Shown piece after piece: positions 51,868 through 61,553 of a stretch of DNA of 64,000 nt (position 1 is its first letter; the number at the start of each line of letters is the position of its first letter). The notes beneath the pieces were generated by a model that searched no databases, was not told where the DNA came from, and saw only the letters and a list, made by a program, of their open reading frames with translations. Both the position numbers and the translations under genes were made by a program. Source of the stretch: Streptomyces europaeiscabiei (GTDB lineage: Bacteria; Actinomycetota; Actinomycetes; Streptomycetales; Streptomycetaceae); NCBI RefSeq assembly GCF_036346855.1, contig NZ_CP107841.1:10544001-10608000 (forward strand), written 5' to 3'.

Positions 51868-52572
51868 TCAAACCGGTCGTTGTTGCTGGGCAGCTTTGGT
51901 GTGAGCAAGGCGGTAGGAGTCGCTGCCGGTCTCGATGATGTTGCCGCCGAAGGTGAGGCGGTCCACGATGGCCGCGCAGAGCCGAGGGTCGGTGAACGTC
52001 TTGGTCCACGAGGAGAAGGACTCGTTGGAGGCGATCGCCATGCTGTTCTTTTCCTCCCGCTCGGTCAGCACCTGGAACAGCAGCTCGGCGCCGCGCCGGT
52101 CAAGCTCCATATAGCCCAGCTCATCAATACAGAGAAGATCGACCCGTCCGTAGCCGGCGATGGTCTTCGTCAGCAGCTTCTCGTCAGCGGCCTCGACCAA
52201 CTCGTTGACCAGCTTGGTCGCCAGCACGTACTTGACCCGAAAGCCGGCCATCGCGGCCTCCGTGCCCAGCGCGATCAGCAGGTGCGACTTGCCGGTCCCC
52301 GAGTCGCCGATCAGACACAGCGGCAGCCCCTTGCGGACCCAGTCGCAGGAGGCCAGGGTGTGGATGGCAGCCGGGTCGATGGCGGAGTTCGCGGCGAAGT
52401 CGAACGTGCGAAGCGCCTTCTCGCGGGGGAAACCCGCGGCCTTGATCCGGCGCTCGGAGCGGCGGCGGTTGCGGTCGTCGCACTCGGCCATCAGCAACTC
52501 GGCCAGGAACCCGCGGTAGGTCATCTGGTCGCGGGCCGCGGCGTCGGCGAGCTCGGAGAACTGGCTCCGCAT
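51868..52572 (-). CDS. istB: IS21-family ATPase IstB
   Basis: A DnaC/IstB-type helper ATPase: QMTYRGFLAELLMAECDDRN, Walker A GDSGTGKSHLLIALG, Walker B VDLLCIDELGYMELD and the sensor text SMAIASNESFSSWTKTF. Visible length is 234 residues, shorter than usual at the N-terminus. In the same frame upstream of the ATG the codons still read AADAAIDAACRNLRLPT, which is family-like, but reach the istA stop with no start; a one-base loss in the C/G run near 52640-52648 would explain it (the ATG at about 52656 is out of frame). It assists transposition target choice together with IstA. Confidence 0.85.
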   Translation of the reverse strand: MRSQFSELADAAARDQMTYRGFLAELLMAECDDRNRRRSERRIKAAGFPREKALRTFDFAANSAIDPAAIHTLASCDWVRKGLPLCLIGDSGTGKSHLLIALGTEAAMAGFRVKYVLATKLVNELVEAADEKLLTKTIAGYGRVDLLCIDELGYMELDRRGAELLFQVLTEREEKNSMAIASNESFSSWTKTFTDPRLCAAIVDRLTFGGNIIETGSDSYRLAHTKAAQQQRPV

Positions 52573-52671
52573 GGTGGGCAGACGCAGGTTGCGGCAGGCC
52601 GCGTCGATTGCCGCGTCGGCGGCGGGTTCGGTCAGACCCCGGGGACGGGTGGGCTCATGGCGGGGACTCCC

Positions 52672-53722
52672 TTAGCTGGTGGGGCGCTCGGCCGATGGCC
52701 GGGTGTGACGAAGGAGTTGGTCGTAGGCTGCCACCGAGGGCAGCGGCCTGGGGTCCGGGGGAAGTGCGGCCATCCTGCGCGCGGTCAGCGACACCACCGG
52801 AGAGACGATATAGCCCGGCACCGTGTCCGGGCCCGCCTCGGCGGGAGTTTCACGTTCGGCGGCCAGGCGGGCTTCCAGGGCCACCGCGTCCGAGGTCAAA
52901 GCGCCGGCCCGTAGAGCGGCGGCGATCCCGGCGACGATGTGGTCGTGGCTCATGTGCCGGTGCAGCAGCAGAACCTCGATCAGCGCACGGGTGCCCGCCG
53001 CGTCGCCGTGTGCGCGGCGGGCGGTTTCCCACCAGGCGTCGTGCACGGGGGTGAACTTCCCGGCCGCGCGGGCCTGGTCCAGTGCGGTCGCCCCGGGCAG
53101 CGCGCCGGGTTTACGCAGGAGTCCTTCCAGGTAGTGGTCCAGGTCCAGGCGGCTCCCACCGCGTGTGACGAGGCGCTCGTGCCGGGCGACTTCGGCACGG
53201 CCGTCGTAGACCACCACCTCGGAGGCGTGCAGCAGGACCCGGACCTGACGGCCGATCAACCGTACCGGCACCGAGTAGTGGTTCTGCCGCACGGTGACCT
53301 GCGCGTAGCGGTCCACCCTCGGGGTCAGCAGCCGCCCGGTCTCGAAGTGGTCTTCCGGCAGCGGCTGCAGCAGGGGTTTTTCGATGGCGAAGTACTCGCC
53401 GACGGTGCGCGGGCGCTCGCCGATCCGGCGCTGGTCGTCCTGCCGGTCCCACTCATCGATTTGTGCGTTGAGCTCGGCCAGGGTGGCGATGTCGGGAACG
53501 GGGACCAAGTGGTTGCGGCGGAAGCGGCCCACTTCACCTTCGACGCCGCCCTTCTCATGGGCGCCGTCGATGCCCGGTTGGCAGTAGAAGGCATCCAGGC
53601 CAGCCCAGGAGCGGAACGCAGTCCAGCGGTCGGTCTCGACCCGGGCCCGGGTGAAGCCGAGCACCCGGGCCACCGCGGAGGTGAGGTTGTCGTAGCGGAC
53701 CTTGCCCCTGGGGACGCCTCTA
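52672..53722 (-). pseudogene. istA: IS21-family transposase IstA, 5'-truncated
   Basis: The C-terminal two thirds of IstA: RGVPRGKVRYDNLTSAVARV, CQPGIDGAHEKGGVEGEVGR (which carries the third DDE residue, E), DEWDRQDDQRRIGERPRTVG and the C-terminal VTVRQNHYSVPVRLIGRQVR. The N-terminal helix-turn-helix and the first catalytic aspartates are absent; the frame meets a stop at about 53741. A GTG at 53673 gives 333 residues. The element is thus cut and joined to the CPCC gene region. Confidence 0.85.
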
Positions 53723-53785
53723 ATATGCGGGTCTCGATGTCAAGGCCGTGAAACTCACTGGGGCGTCAAGATGTGGTGAGGCAAG

Positions 53786-54175
53786 ATGACGGCCGTGATC
53801 CACTACCCCTGCGTGTGCTGCGGCCATCTAACTCTGGGTGAGCCACCCGGATCCTTTGAAATCTGTTCGGTTTGTTTCTGGGAGGACGATCGCGTGCAGC
53901 TGCGTTGGCCTGACTGGGCTGGCGGAGCGAACCGGACGTCGTTGATCGAGGCCCAGGCGAACTTCAAGGAGTTCGGGGCCTCCGAGCAACGATTCGTGAC
54001 CAAGGTCCGGCCGCCTCGGGACGACGAGCCGCTGGATCAGAATTGGCGCCCCATCGACCCGGACCGGGACCACTTCGAACCTCGCGGCAGGCAGGAGGCA
54101 CCGTGGCCCGTCGACTGCACGGTCCTGTACTGGTGGCGCCATCGCGATACCGGATTCTGGCGCCGCAGCAGCTGA
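53786..54175 (+). CDS. CPCC-family cysteine-rich protein
   Basis: A 129-residue protein. It has YPCVCCGHLTLGEPPGSFEI followed by CSVCFWEDD, the CPCC-type double Cys-x-x-Cys knuckle (C-V-C-C and C-S-V-C), and WDDRVQL-like text with RTSLIEAQANFKEFGASEQR. Proteins of this family bind zinc; their function is unknown. The ATG has GGTGAGGC upstream. It stands between truncated IS21 and the recombinase pair, facing the recombinase genes tail to tail (5-base gap), so it may be cargo. Confidence 0.85.
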   Translation: MTAVIHYPCVCCGHLTLGEPPGSFEICSVCFWEDDRVQLRWPDWAGGANRTSLIEAQANFKEFGASEQRFVTKVRPPRDDEPLDQNWRPIDPDRDHFEPRGRQEAPWPVDCTVLYWWRHRDTGFWRRSS

Positions 54176-54180
54176 GGCGG

Positions 54181-56010
54181 TCAGCTGGCCTGCTCGTCAA
54201 GGCGGGTCAGTAGCCCGTCGAAGATCTGCTCGCGTGCGACCTGACCCTTGGCCACCGCGTCGTCCCGCTGGCGCTCGAGGGTGGGGCGGAACTCGATCGT
54301 GGTGACGAAGAACGTGCACGACTCGCAGATCGACTCGAAGTGGCAGTCCATCTCGACCGGGCGCGCGCAGTAGCCGTTGCCGAGCATCCGACGGTGCATT
54401 TCCCGGCGGAGCTTGCCCATCTCCGAACCCTCGGCGTCGGCCGGCAGTTGGCGCGGAGCGTCGTAGAGGGCCTCGACCTTCTCCGAGACGGCGAAGTACT
54501 CATCCGCGACCGTCCGGTCGGCGATCCGCGCGTAAACACGCGTCATGGACAACGACCGGTGACCGAGCAGTGCGGCGATGGCCTCCAGGGACATGCCTCG
54601 GTTGATCGCCTGGGTGGCCAGAGTGTGTCTGAGCTGGTGTGGGGTGACCCGGCCCAGACCGGCCCGCTCTGCGGCCCTGCGGACGGCCGTCTCGATGCGA
54701 GATGCGTTGATCGGACGGCCGTGATCGGTGAACAGCAGGTTCGAACGCAGGCCCTCGGGCCGGTGCAGCAGCCAGTCATCCAGCAGCATCTTCAGCTGTG
54801 GATGCAAGGGGACGTAACGGTCGGTGTGCATCTTGCCAACCGGGACGCGAAGCCAGTAGGCGGAGCCGATCTGCACCACCGCGTCGACGGTGAGGCCGAG
54901 CATTTCGCTGCGGCGCATCCCGGTGCGAGCAAGGATCTCGATCGCGAGCCGGGCGAACGGATCAGTGTCCCGGCGGGCTGCGGCCAGCAACTTGGCGGCT
55001 GCGGCGTCGTCGAGGAATCGGGGCAGCGGCTCGTCCGCGATCGGAAAGTCGCTGTCGAATACCAGCTGGCGGGGCGGCCGGTCGGCGGCGTCCCACTCGT
55101 CCAGGCGGCGGAAGAAGCCGCGCAGTTTGCTCAGCCGGTCGCGGACGGTATGCCGGTGCAGCGGACCGCCGCGCGCGGCCGGCCGCTCCAGCAGCCATTG
55201 CCGATAGCGTTCGACGTGCCGACGCTTGAACTGGGCGACACACGTCACCGCCGGGTCTTCGGCGGCCACCAGCAGAGCGAACTCCCGCAGCGTCAGCTCG
55301 GCGTTCTTCACCGTGCCCGGCCGCAGCGTCCCCGCGATCTGCTTCAGGTAGTGCTGCATCGTGGACGCCATCGTGGGTGCGACGCGTGACCATTCGGCGG
55401 CGCGGATGTCGGCTCGATCCGGGTGACGTCGGCGCGGGAGCTGGTCGGACAACTCGCAGTGGAAGAGCGTCGCCTCGAGGTTGAACAGAGACGTCGACAG
55501 GGCCTTGACCCCGCGATTGGGAATGCGACGGGCTGCCTCCAGCAGCAGATCGCGGCCCTGGTCCCAGTCTGTCTGCTGCAACTCGTGCGGCTGCTTGCCG
55601 AAGAGGGCAACGAAGTGGCCCAGCAGATTGAACTGGGACATGGCCAGATAGTCGCGGAAGCCGAGTGTCCGGGCCGTCTCCATGAACCGAAGGTGCAGTT
55701 CCGGCTCCGTTCTGGCCAGCACGATGCCCAGCCGTGGGCGCCGCGCGACCAGGTAGTCCGCGCCGGGCTGCAGACGTCCGGTGACCGCGAGCCAGCTGAT
55801 GAATCGGTGCGTCTCATGGTTGAACGAGAGTTGCCGCTCGATCGGAAGGCGGCAGAAGTCCTCCAGATCGGGCACTGCGGCGAGCAGGGCGCGAGCCCTC
55901 CAGCGGACCTTGTGGTCGGTGTTCATTCCCTGCCCGGCCCGGTGGGCGAGGTAGTACTCGACGAGGTCCGGTCGCACGATCGGCAGGGCCGCGGCTCTGG
56001 CCCGGCGCAT
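54181..56010 (-). CDS. Tyrosine recombinase, TnpB-like (Tn554 type)
   Basis: A 609-residue integrase. The catalytic core is at about 340-530: first arginine in RTGMRRSEMLGLTV, HQLRHTLATQAINRG, GHRSLSMTRVYARI with the nucleophilic tyrosine. The long N-terminal part and the C-terminal cysteines (CARPVEMDCHFESICESCTF) match TnpB of Tn554-like elements and related large actinobacterial recombinases. Its start overlaps the stop of the preceding recombinase by one base (TGATG), as for tnpA-tnpB pairs. It cuts and rejoins the element ends via a 3'-phosphotyrosine link. Confidence 0.88.
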   Translation of the reverse strand: MRRARAAALPIVRPDLVEYYLAHRAGQGMNTDHKVRWRARALLAAVPDLEDFCRLPIERQLSFNHETHRFISWLAVTGRLQPGADYLVARRPRLGIVLARTEPELHLRFMETARTLGFRDYLAMSQFNLLGHFVALFGKQPHELQQTDWDQGRDLLLEAARRIPNRGVKALSTSLFNLEATLFHCELSDQLPRRRHPDRADIRAAEWSRVAPTMASTMQHYLKQIAGTLRPGTVKNAELTLREFALLVAAEDPAVTCVAQFKRRHVERYRQWLLERPAARGGPLHRHTVRDRLSKLRGFFRRLDEWDAADRPPRQLVFDSDFPIADEPLPRFLDDAAAAKLLAAARRDTDPFARLAIEILARTGMRRSEMLGLTVDAVVQIGSAYWLRVPVGKMHTDRYVPLHPQLKMLLDDWLLHRPEGLRSNLLFTDHGRPINASRIETAVRRAAERAGLGRVTPHQLRHTLATQAINRGMSLEAIAALLGHRSLSMTRVYARIADRTVADEYFAVSEKVEALYDAPRQLPADAEGSEMGKLRREMHRRMLGNGYCARPVEMDCHFESICESCTFFVTTIEFRPTLERQRDDAVAKGQVAREQIFDGLLTRLDEQAS

Positions 56011-57032
56011 CAGGACTCCGCCCTGTCTGCGTCGATGGCGGCGCTTGCCTGGAGATATTGCTCGGCGAGCCAGCTGTTCGCCAGGTGGATGTAGATCCGG
56101 GTTGATTCGATGGAACGGTGCCCGGCCTGGGCCTGCACTGCTTCCAGGGCCATGCCCGCCTCCCGCAGCCGGGTCAGGCAGGTGTGACGGAGCTGGTGGC
56201 AGGTCAGCCGCGGCAGTCCTGTCCGCCTCCGGACGCCGTCGAGAATTTCGTCCAGACCGTCGGAGGACAGAGGTCGGCCCCGGGTCGGCCCCCGCAGCAC
56301 AACGAACAGCTGATCGTGATCGACGGCAGGTCGCTCCTGGTCCAGGTAGTCCCCGACGGCGGTGAAGAAGTGCGCAGAGATCGGTATCAGGCGTTGATGC
56401 CCGCCCTTGCCTTCGTTGATGAAGACTCGACGTTCGCCTGGCGAGAGGTCTCCCAGCCGCAGGCCGAGTACTTCGCAGCGGCGCAGGCCGCCCAGCAGCA
56501 TCGCGAGCACCATGGCCCGGTCCCGTGCAGTGTTCACCGCGCCAAGCACTGCTTCGACCTCAGCCGGTCCGAGGATGCGCGGGAGGGTTCGGGGCGTGCG
56601 CAGCAGCGGTGTCCCGCGGTTGCCGCTGCGGCGACGGTTGGCCAGCCCCGTCGGCACCGGGTTGCGATCAATGGCGAGGTCGTCGCGGGTCATGAGGTAG
56701 CCGAACAGCCCGGAGATGCTGGCGAGTCGGCGCTTGATGGTCCGAGCCGAGAGTCCCGCTTCACCGTCTTCGAGCCGGACAACCTTCGGCCCTCGCCGCG
56801 GCTTCTTCTGCGCGGTGATGAACGCGAAGATGTCGGCGGTGACGACGTCGACCGGCTCCTTGGGCACCGCCGAGAAGAAGACCTTCAGGTCGTAGGCGGT
56901 GGCCAGCAGTGTGTTCGGCCGACAGCGTGCCGCCACGAACTCCAGGTAGTCGTCGACCAGGGCGTGCCCGAGCGACGCCGCGGGATTGCCGGCGCCATCG
57001 ACACGTCGTACCAACTGCGGCTGCCAGGCCAT
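56010..57032 (-). CDS. Tyrosine recombinase, TnpA-like (Tn554 type)
   Basis: A 340-residue integrase. N-terminal SAM-like domain (ALVDDYLEFVAARCRPNTLL, KRRLASISGLFGYLM), then the catalytic residues: R in GLRRCEVLGLRLGD, CHQLRHTCLTRLREAGMALE, AGHRSIESTRIYIHL. I take the ATG at 57032, which has GAGGAG 6 bases upstream; a longer frame up to 57101 lacks this. First of the coupled recombinase pair. Family: TnpA-like of Tn554-type elements. Confidence 0.88.
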   Translation of the reverse strand: MAWQPQLVRRVDGAGNPAASLGHALVDDYLEFVAARCRPNTLLATAYDLKVFFSAVPKEPVDVVTADIFAFITAQKKPRRGPKVVRLEDGEAGLSARTIKRRLASISGLFGYLMTRDDLAIDRNPVPTGLANRRRSGNRGTPLLRTPRTLPRILGPAEVEAVLGAVNTARDRAMVLAMLLGGLRRCEVLGLRLGDLSPGERRVFINEGKGGHQRLIPISAHFFTAVGDYLDQERPAVDHDQLFVVLRGPTRGRPLSSDGLDEILDGVRRRTGLPRLTCHQLRHTCLTRLREAGMALEAVQAQAGHRSIESTRIYIHLANSWLAEQYLQASAAIDADRAES

Positions 57033-57215
57033 CCGAGCTCCTCGACGGGAGCGACCATCCTGACCGGGAACACGAGATCGCGGAAGAGTTGTCACCCACA
57101 TAACCTCCCAGCACCTGGAAGGCGTGGAGGTGGCCCTCGAAGAAGGCTTCCTGCCCTTGCGATGCCGAGACGTTTCTCTGTACTACCGAGGATGAACGCG
57201 CGGCGTCGTGAAGGG

Positions 57216-57830
57216 CTAGCGTTCCTGGCCGAGTTCAGTGACGAAGGCTTTAGCGGCTCGTTCGATCTTCGCGCGCTGGGCTTTCAGGAAGGCCGCGTCG
57301 TGCCGCGGAGTCGCGTACTGGGCTGACGTCCCCGTCGAGCCGTCGATCTGTTCGCGCAGGATGTCGGCGTGTCCTGCGTGCCGGCTGGTCTCGGTGAGCA
57401 TGTGGACCAGGATGTTGAACAGCTTCACGTTGGGGCGGGGCCACCAGGGCACGTGGCCAGGGGAGTCGATGGCGAGGGCGGTGATCGTCGCGTCTGAGTG
57501 CTCCCAGACGCGACGGTAGCGGTCGGTGATCTCCTCGCGCGTCTCGTGCTCGGTCGCCCACAGGTCGGCGCCGCGCTCCCCGGCGTCGTCCCACCGGGGC
57601 AGAAGCTCGGGGAACGGTCGGTTGAAGACCTCGCCGAAGTACCTGGCCTCCCAGATCGACAGGTGCTTGACCAGGCCGAGAAGGTTGGTGCCCGTCGAAG
57701 TCAGAGGCCGGCGGATGTCATACTCGCCGAGCCCGTCGAGCTTCCAGAGCATCGTCTTGCGTATCTCTCGCAGATCGCTGTGCAGGTAGTCTTTCGCGAA
57801 ATCATCGATCATGGCGTACGAGACTGTCAC
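57216..57830 (-). CDS. DinB/DUF664-family protein
   Basis: A 204-residue protein of the DinB/DUF664 four-helix bundle superfamily: LREIRKTMLWKLDGLGEYDI, LLGLVKHLSIWEARYFGEVF and HMLTETSRHAGHADILREQI. The three histidines of KHLS, VHM and RHAGH are the metal-binding set of thiol-S-transferase-like DinB proteins, some using mycothiol. It is intact and sits between recombinase genes, reading the same way; it may be cargo of the mobile block. Confidence 0.85.
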   Translation of the reverse strand: MTVSYAMIDDFAKDYLHSDLREIRKTMLWKLDGLGEYDIRRPLTSTGTNLLGLVKHLSIWEARYFGEVFNRPFPELLPRWDDAGERGADLWATEHETREEITDRYRRVWEHSDATITALAIDSPGHVPWWPRPNVKLFNILVHMLTETSRHAGHADILREQIDGSTGTSAQYATPRHDAAFLKAQRAKIERAAKAFVTELGQER

Positions 57831-57893
57831 GCGCCGCCGGTGTGCTCAACGTGCGACCGGCACTCCCTGGGTGGTACGTCCTGATAACGGCCG

Positions 57894-59571
57894 TCAGCTG
57901 AGAGCACCGGTTCCTCCCTCTCCGTGTTCGGCATGCCAGCGCAGGCGGTCGGCCTGCTTCTTCTTCTCGGCGATGTGCCGCAGGCTCTCCTGCAGTCCGG
58001 CGACCTCGCCCAGCCACTGCATCCGATGGGCCTCTTGGAGCCGTTCGCGGTTGTTGGCCTCGATCTCCAGCAGCCGGGGCTCCTGGGCCAGGTCCAGCCG
58101 GAGCATGGGGCACCTGACACAGGCGTTTTCATGCTGGCAAGGGGTCCCGTAGGGCCGGTCGCAGGTGCCGAGCGCGACCTTGCGCAGGCTGAAGTGGTCA
58201 CGGAAGTCCTGCCACTCGGTGTCGCTGGGCTCGCGGTACTCCTCGCTGGGACGGTGCGTTCGGCGCTGGTCGACGAACTGCCGGTAGCGGCGGATCACTT
58301 CCTCGGGATAAACAGCGACGTAAGCCTGAGTGGTGTTGAGATCAAGATGGCCAAGAAGCTTCGCGGCAATGTGGATCGGCAGGCCGCCGTTGACGGTCTC
58401 TGTCGAGAAGATTCTGCGGAAGTCGTGCGGCGTGAACCTCAGCGGTGTCCCGTCGACATCGACGATGCCGGCCCGCAGCGCGAGCTCGGTGAGGAACTCG
58501 CGGATCCGGTTGGGGGAGATGACCTGCAGCCGGTGCTGGGAAGGACATTGGAACAGGTGCGGCATCGGTGGGCCGAAGACCCGCTCGTAGCCGTCGTACC
58601 GGGTCAGCAGCGGCACTCGCTCGCCGGTGCCCTTGATGCGGCGAATGACCCGGGCGAGCACCGCGACCAGGTCCGGGTCGGCGGAGATGACGCGCTCACG
58701 GTCGGTCTTGGACGGGCTGATCTGCAACAGCGGCACTGTCTCCCCAGTCGGCGCCTGGTACTGACGCAGACTCAGGTGGGTGAGCTCCAGCAGTTCCTCG
58801 ATCCTGGCCCCGGTGCGTCGCAGAACCTCGATGCTCGCCCAGGTCCAGAACGCGTTGTTCTCCTCGCATTCGGCATCGAACCGCGGCCCCGGTTCACCGA
58901 CGGGGGCGAGGAACAGCGCGGTGGGACGCCAATGGCTGCCGTCCCTGCCGGTGCGTCGATACTGCGAGCCCTCAACGGTGAAATCCTCACCAGGCTTCGC
59001 GGAGCGGGCTGCCCGCAGCAGCAGCGTGGCACGTTGCAGCCGGGCCTCGGCAGCGCGGACGAGCTGCGGCAGGACGGGGACCAGGGTGCGGGTGCGCTGC
59101 TGCATCCGCGCCCGCCGGTGGCGGGTCTCCTTGATGTAGCCGCGGATGTCGGCCTCGCTGATCGGGCAGGGTGCCGCCCAGGCCGCCCAGCGGGCAGGGT
59201 CCTCCATCGACCACTGCGAGAGGTCCAGGTAGAAGGAGCGGACGGCCAGGAACACAGCGTGGGCGGTGAGGCGCGGTCGCCCGTCCGGCAGGACCCGGAC
59301 GCGTTGCTTCCATGCCTGGGCGACCTCGTCGGGCAGGTTGAGCGAGGAATTCGTGGGGTGGTGGCGTTGCAGGTCGCCCCAGAACAGGTCGGCCAGCATC
59401 TGGGCGTGGTTGACCAGGGAGCCGTAGTCCAGGACGGCGGATCGCTCGGCGAGGTAGTGGACGAGCACGTCGCGGACCGCGCGGTTGGCGATCGGATGGC
59501 GGTCGATCAGCTCGGCGGGGGTGAGCTGGCCGCGGGCCTGGGCCTCACGCAGGGTCGGTGGCGAGTCCTTC
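57894..59571 (-). pseudogene. Third tyrosine recombinase, N-terminus cut by the IS5 element
   Basis: About 559 codons survive of a large integrase. Catalytic residues are all there: R in LRRTGARIEELLELTHL, HDFRRIFSTETVNGG with LPIHIAAKLLGHLDLNTTQA and the tyrosine in YVAVYPEEV. The end is cysteine/histidine-rich (GTCDRPYGTPCQHENACVRC), as in large actinobacterial recombinases. At 59572 the native text (LKDSPPTLREAQARGQLTPA) meets the IS5 end; upstream codons belong to the IS. The original start is lost, so expression depends on the IS. It could keep activity if a new start were supplied. Confidence 0.75.
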
Positions 59572-60672
59572 AGAGGGCGTTTGAAGTGGGCAGATTGCCG
59601 TTTACGCCCTAGTACGTTCCTCGCCAGGTGGGTGTCGTCTCGTCCGTTATGCGCCTGGCGAGGTTGTCGATCGAGGCGATGTGGATCATGGTCTTGGAGC
59701 TGGCGGTGAGGGTCTCGTAGTCGCGGGCGAGGCGGCGGTGCATCATGATCCAGCCGATACTCCGCTCCACCACCCAGCGCCTTTTCACGACCTGAAAGCC
59801 GCGGCTCTCCGGATTCCGGTTGACGACTTCGACGTCGATTCCGAGGGTGGCGCCGTGCTCGACGACGGCATTCTTGAAGCCGGTGTCGACCCAGCTCTTC
59901 GAGATGGTCGGGTACATCTCCTTCGCCTGGTCGAGGAGGCGGATTCCCAGGGCGTTCTCCGAGAGGCCGGCGGCGGTGACGGTCACGGCGAGGATGAGTC
60001 CGATCGTGTCGGTGAGGATGCCCCGCTTTCGGCCCATGATCTTCTTCGCGGCGTCCGTTCCCTGGCTGGTCACGGGCATGTTGGTGGAAGTCTTCACGCT
60101 CTGCGTGTCGATCACGGATGCGGTCGGCTCGGGCTTGCGCCCCTCTTTTACTCGCGCCAGTCCGGTCAGGTCGTAGTTGAGCTGGGCGAAGATTCCTTCG
60201 TCGCGCCAGGCGGCGTAGTAGGCGTAAACGGTGCCGTGGTTCGGGAAGTCGTGCGGGAGGTATTTCCAGGGAATTCCGGTGCGGTTCACGTAGAGGATGG
60301 CGTTGAGGACGTCCCGTAAATCGACCTTGGCCGGCTGTCCGGTTGGTCTGCGGTCGAGTCGGGCCTTCCTCCAGGCCGTCAACGTCGGCTTGATCAGGGC
60401 CCATCGGGCGTCGGACAGGTCGCTGGGGTACGGCTTGCGCTCGCTCACGGCGTAGCGTGATCACGTGCGAGGCGGAGGGCTCGGTTCCGTCGCTCGCTGG
60501 GCGATTCCATGGCAACTTCAAACCAGACGGACTTCCAGGCATGGAAGTGAACGAGACGGATGGCTGAGCATCCGCCCTGGAGACCATCATTCGCCGCCTA
60601 TGGGATGAAGGCCCCCAAAGCAGGGCAGGGGCGAGAGTCATATTTAGGGCTTGACCTGTATAAACGCCCTCT
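59572..60672 (-). mobile_element. IS5-family insertion sequence, about 1.1 kb
   Basis: AGAGGGCGTTT at 59572-59582 recurs inverted at 60662-60672, enclosing a complete IS5-type transposase gene. The right end lies on the stop codon of the SDR gene (60672-60674) and the left end cuts a tyrosine recombinase. A clear target duplication is not seen (TCAG left, TCAG right, but offset by one to two bases). The noncoding 200 bases at the right (60449-60661) have no gene. Confidence 0.65.
59609..60448 (-). CDS. IS5-family transposase, intact
   Basis: A 279-residue DDE transposase: MSERKPYPSDLSDARWALIK at the start, DLRDVLNAILYVNRTGIPWK followed by YLPHDFPNHGTVYAYYAAW, first aspartate in ASVIDTQSVKTS, second in KSWVDTGFKNAVVEH, and glutamate in RWVVERSIGWIMMHRRLARD. 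The length and all three catalytic residues are normal, unlike the other IS5-type genes in the window, so this copy is probably active and recent. Confidence 0.92.
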   Translation of the reverse strand: MSERKPYPSDLSDARWALIKPTLTAWRKARLDRRPTGQPAKVDLRDVLNAILYVNRTGIPWKYLPHDFPNHGTVYAYYAAWRDEGIFAQLNYDLTGLARVKEGRKPEPTASVIDTQSVKTSTNMPVTSQGTDAAKKIMGRKRGILTDTIGLILAVTVTAAGLSENALGIRLLDQAKEMYPTISKSWVDTGFKNAVVEHGATLGIDVEVVNRNPESRGFQVVKRRWVVERSIGWIMMHRRLARDYETLTASSKTMIHIASIDNLARRITDETTPTWRGTY

Positions 60673-61436
60673 CAGAGGTGGGTGCCGCCGCTGGCGTCGA
60701 GGTGTTGGCCGGTGATCCAGCGGGATGCGTCGGAGGCGAGGAAGGCGGTGATGTCGGCGATGTCGTCGGGTTGGCCGATGCGGTTGTGGGTGGAGTGGGT
60801 GGCGAGGTGGGCGGCGGTTTGGGGGGTTTGTCGTTTGTGTTTGTTCATGTCGGTTTCGATGTATCCGGGGTTGATGGTGTTGACGGTGATGTTGCGGGGG
60901 CCGAGTTCTTTGGCGAGGGCGAGGGTGAGGGTGTTGAGGGCTCCTTTGGTCATGGAGTAGATGAGGGATTCGGGGTAGGCGATGCGGGTGGCTGCGGAGG
61001 AGATGTTGATGATGCGGCCGCCGTCGCGGAGGTTTTTCAGGCCTCGTTGGACGAGGAAGAGGGGGGATCTGGTGTTGACGGCGAAGAGGCGGTCGAAGAG
61101 TTCGGGGGTGACGTCGTGGATGCGGGCGGATCCGCTGATGGCCGCGTTGTTGACGAGGATGTCTAGTTCGGGTCCTTTGTGCTGTCTGGCGAGGGTGTCT
61201 TCCATGTGGGTGTAGAGGGTTTCGATGTCGCCGGGCACGCCGAGTTCGGCGTGGACGGCGAAGGCTTGTCCGCCGTCCTGGGTGATGAGTTTCAGGGTGT
61301 GCTGTGCGGCTTGTTCGTTGCTGCCGTAGTGCACGGCGGTCAGGGCTCCTTCGCGGGCCAGCCGGCGGGCGATGGCCCGGCCGATCCCGCGGCTGGCTCC
61401 GGTGACCAGTGCCGTCTTCCCGGTCAGTGTTCCCAT
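60672..61436 (-). CDS. SDR-family oxidoreductase of the butyrolactone cluster
   Basis: A 254-residue classical short-chain dehydrogenase/reductase: cofactor loop TGASRGIGRAIARRLA, NNAA in ILVNNAAISGSARIHD, catalytic serine in IINISSAATRIAYPESLIYS with the Y-x-x-x-K site (YSMTKGALNTL) and NPGYIETDM. In butyrolactone pathways a reductase reduces the keto group or ring after AfsA forms the butenolide precursor; the linkage to the AfsA and receptor genes supports that role. It might equally act on a polyketide. The stop codon abuts the IS5 end. Confidence 0.88.
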   Translation of the reverse strand: MGTLTGKTALVTGASRGIGRAIARRLAREGALTAVHYGSNEQAAQHTLKLITQDGGQAFAVHAELGVPGDIETLYTHMEDTLARQHKGPELDILVNNAAISGSARIHDVTPELFDRLFAVNTRSPLFLVQRGLKNLRDGGRIINISSAATRIAYPESLIYSMTKGALNTLTLALAKELGPRNITVNTINPGYIETDMNKHKRQTPQTAAHLATHSTHNRIGQPDDIADITAFLASDASRWITGQHLDASGGTHL

Positions 61437-61553
61437 GCCCCTGTTCCCCCGTCGTCGGTCGGTGCCGCCGGGTGTGCTGCGGCGGTGTGTGTCTGGCGGT
61501 GTTCACCGGCGGGTCGGGATGCTTTTGCGCCGGTGGTGTGCGTCGTTGGCCTC

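Noticed and set aside
57894..60641. One 915-codon recombinase reading through the IS5 region
   Set aside because: The first 350 codons are antisense/shifted text of the IS5 element; only the part left of 59572 is recombinase.
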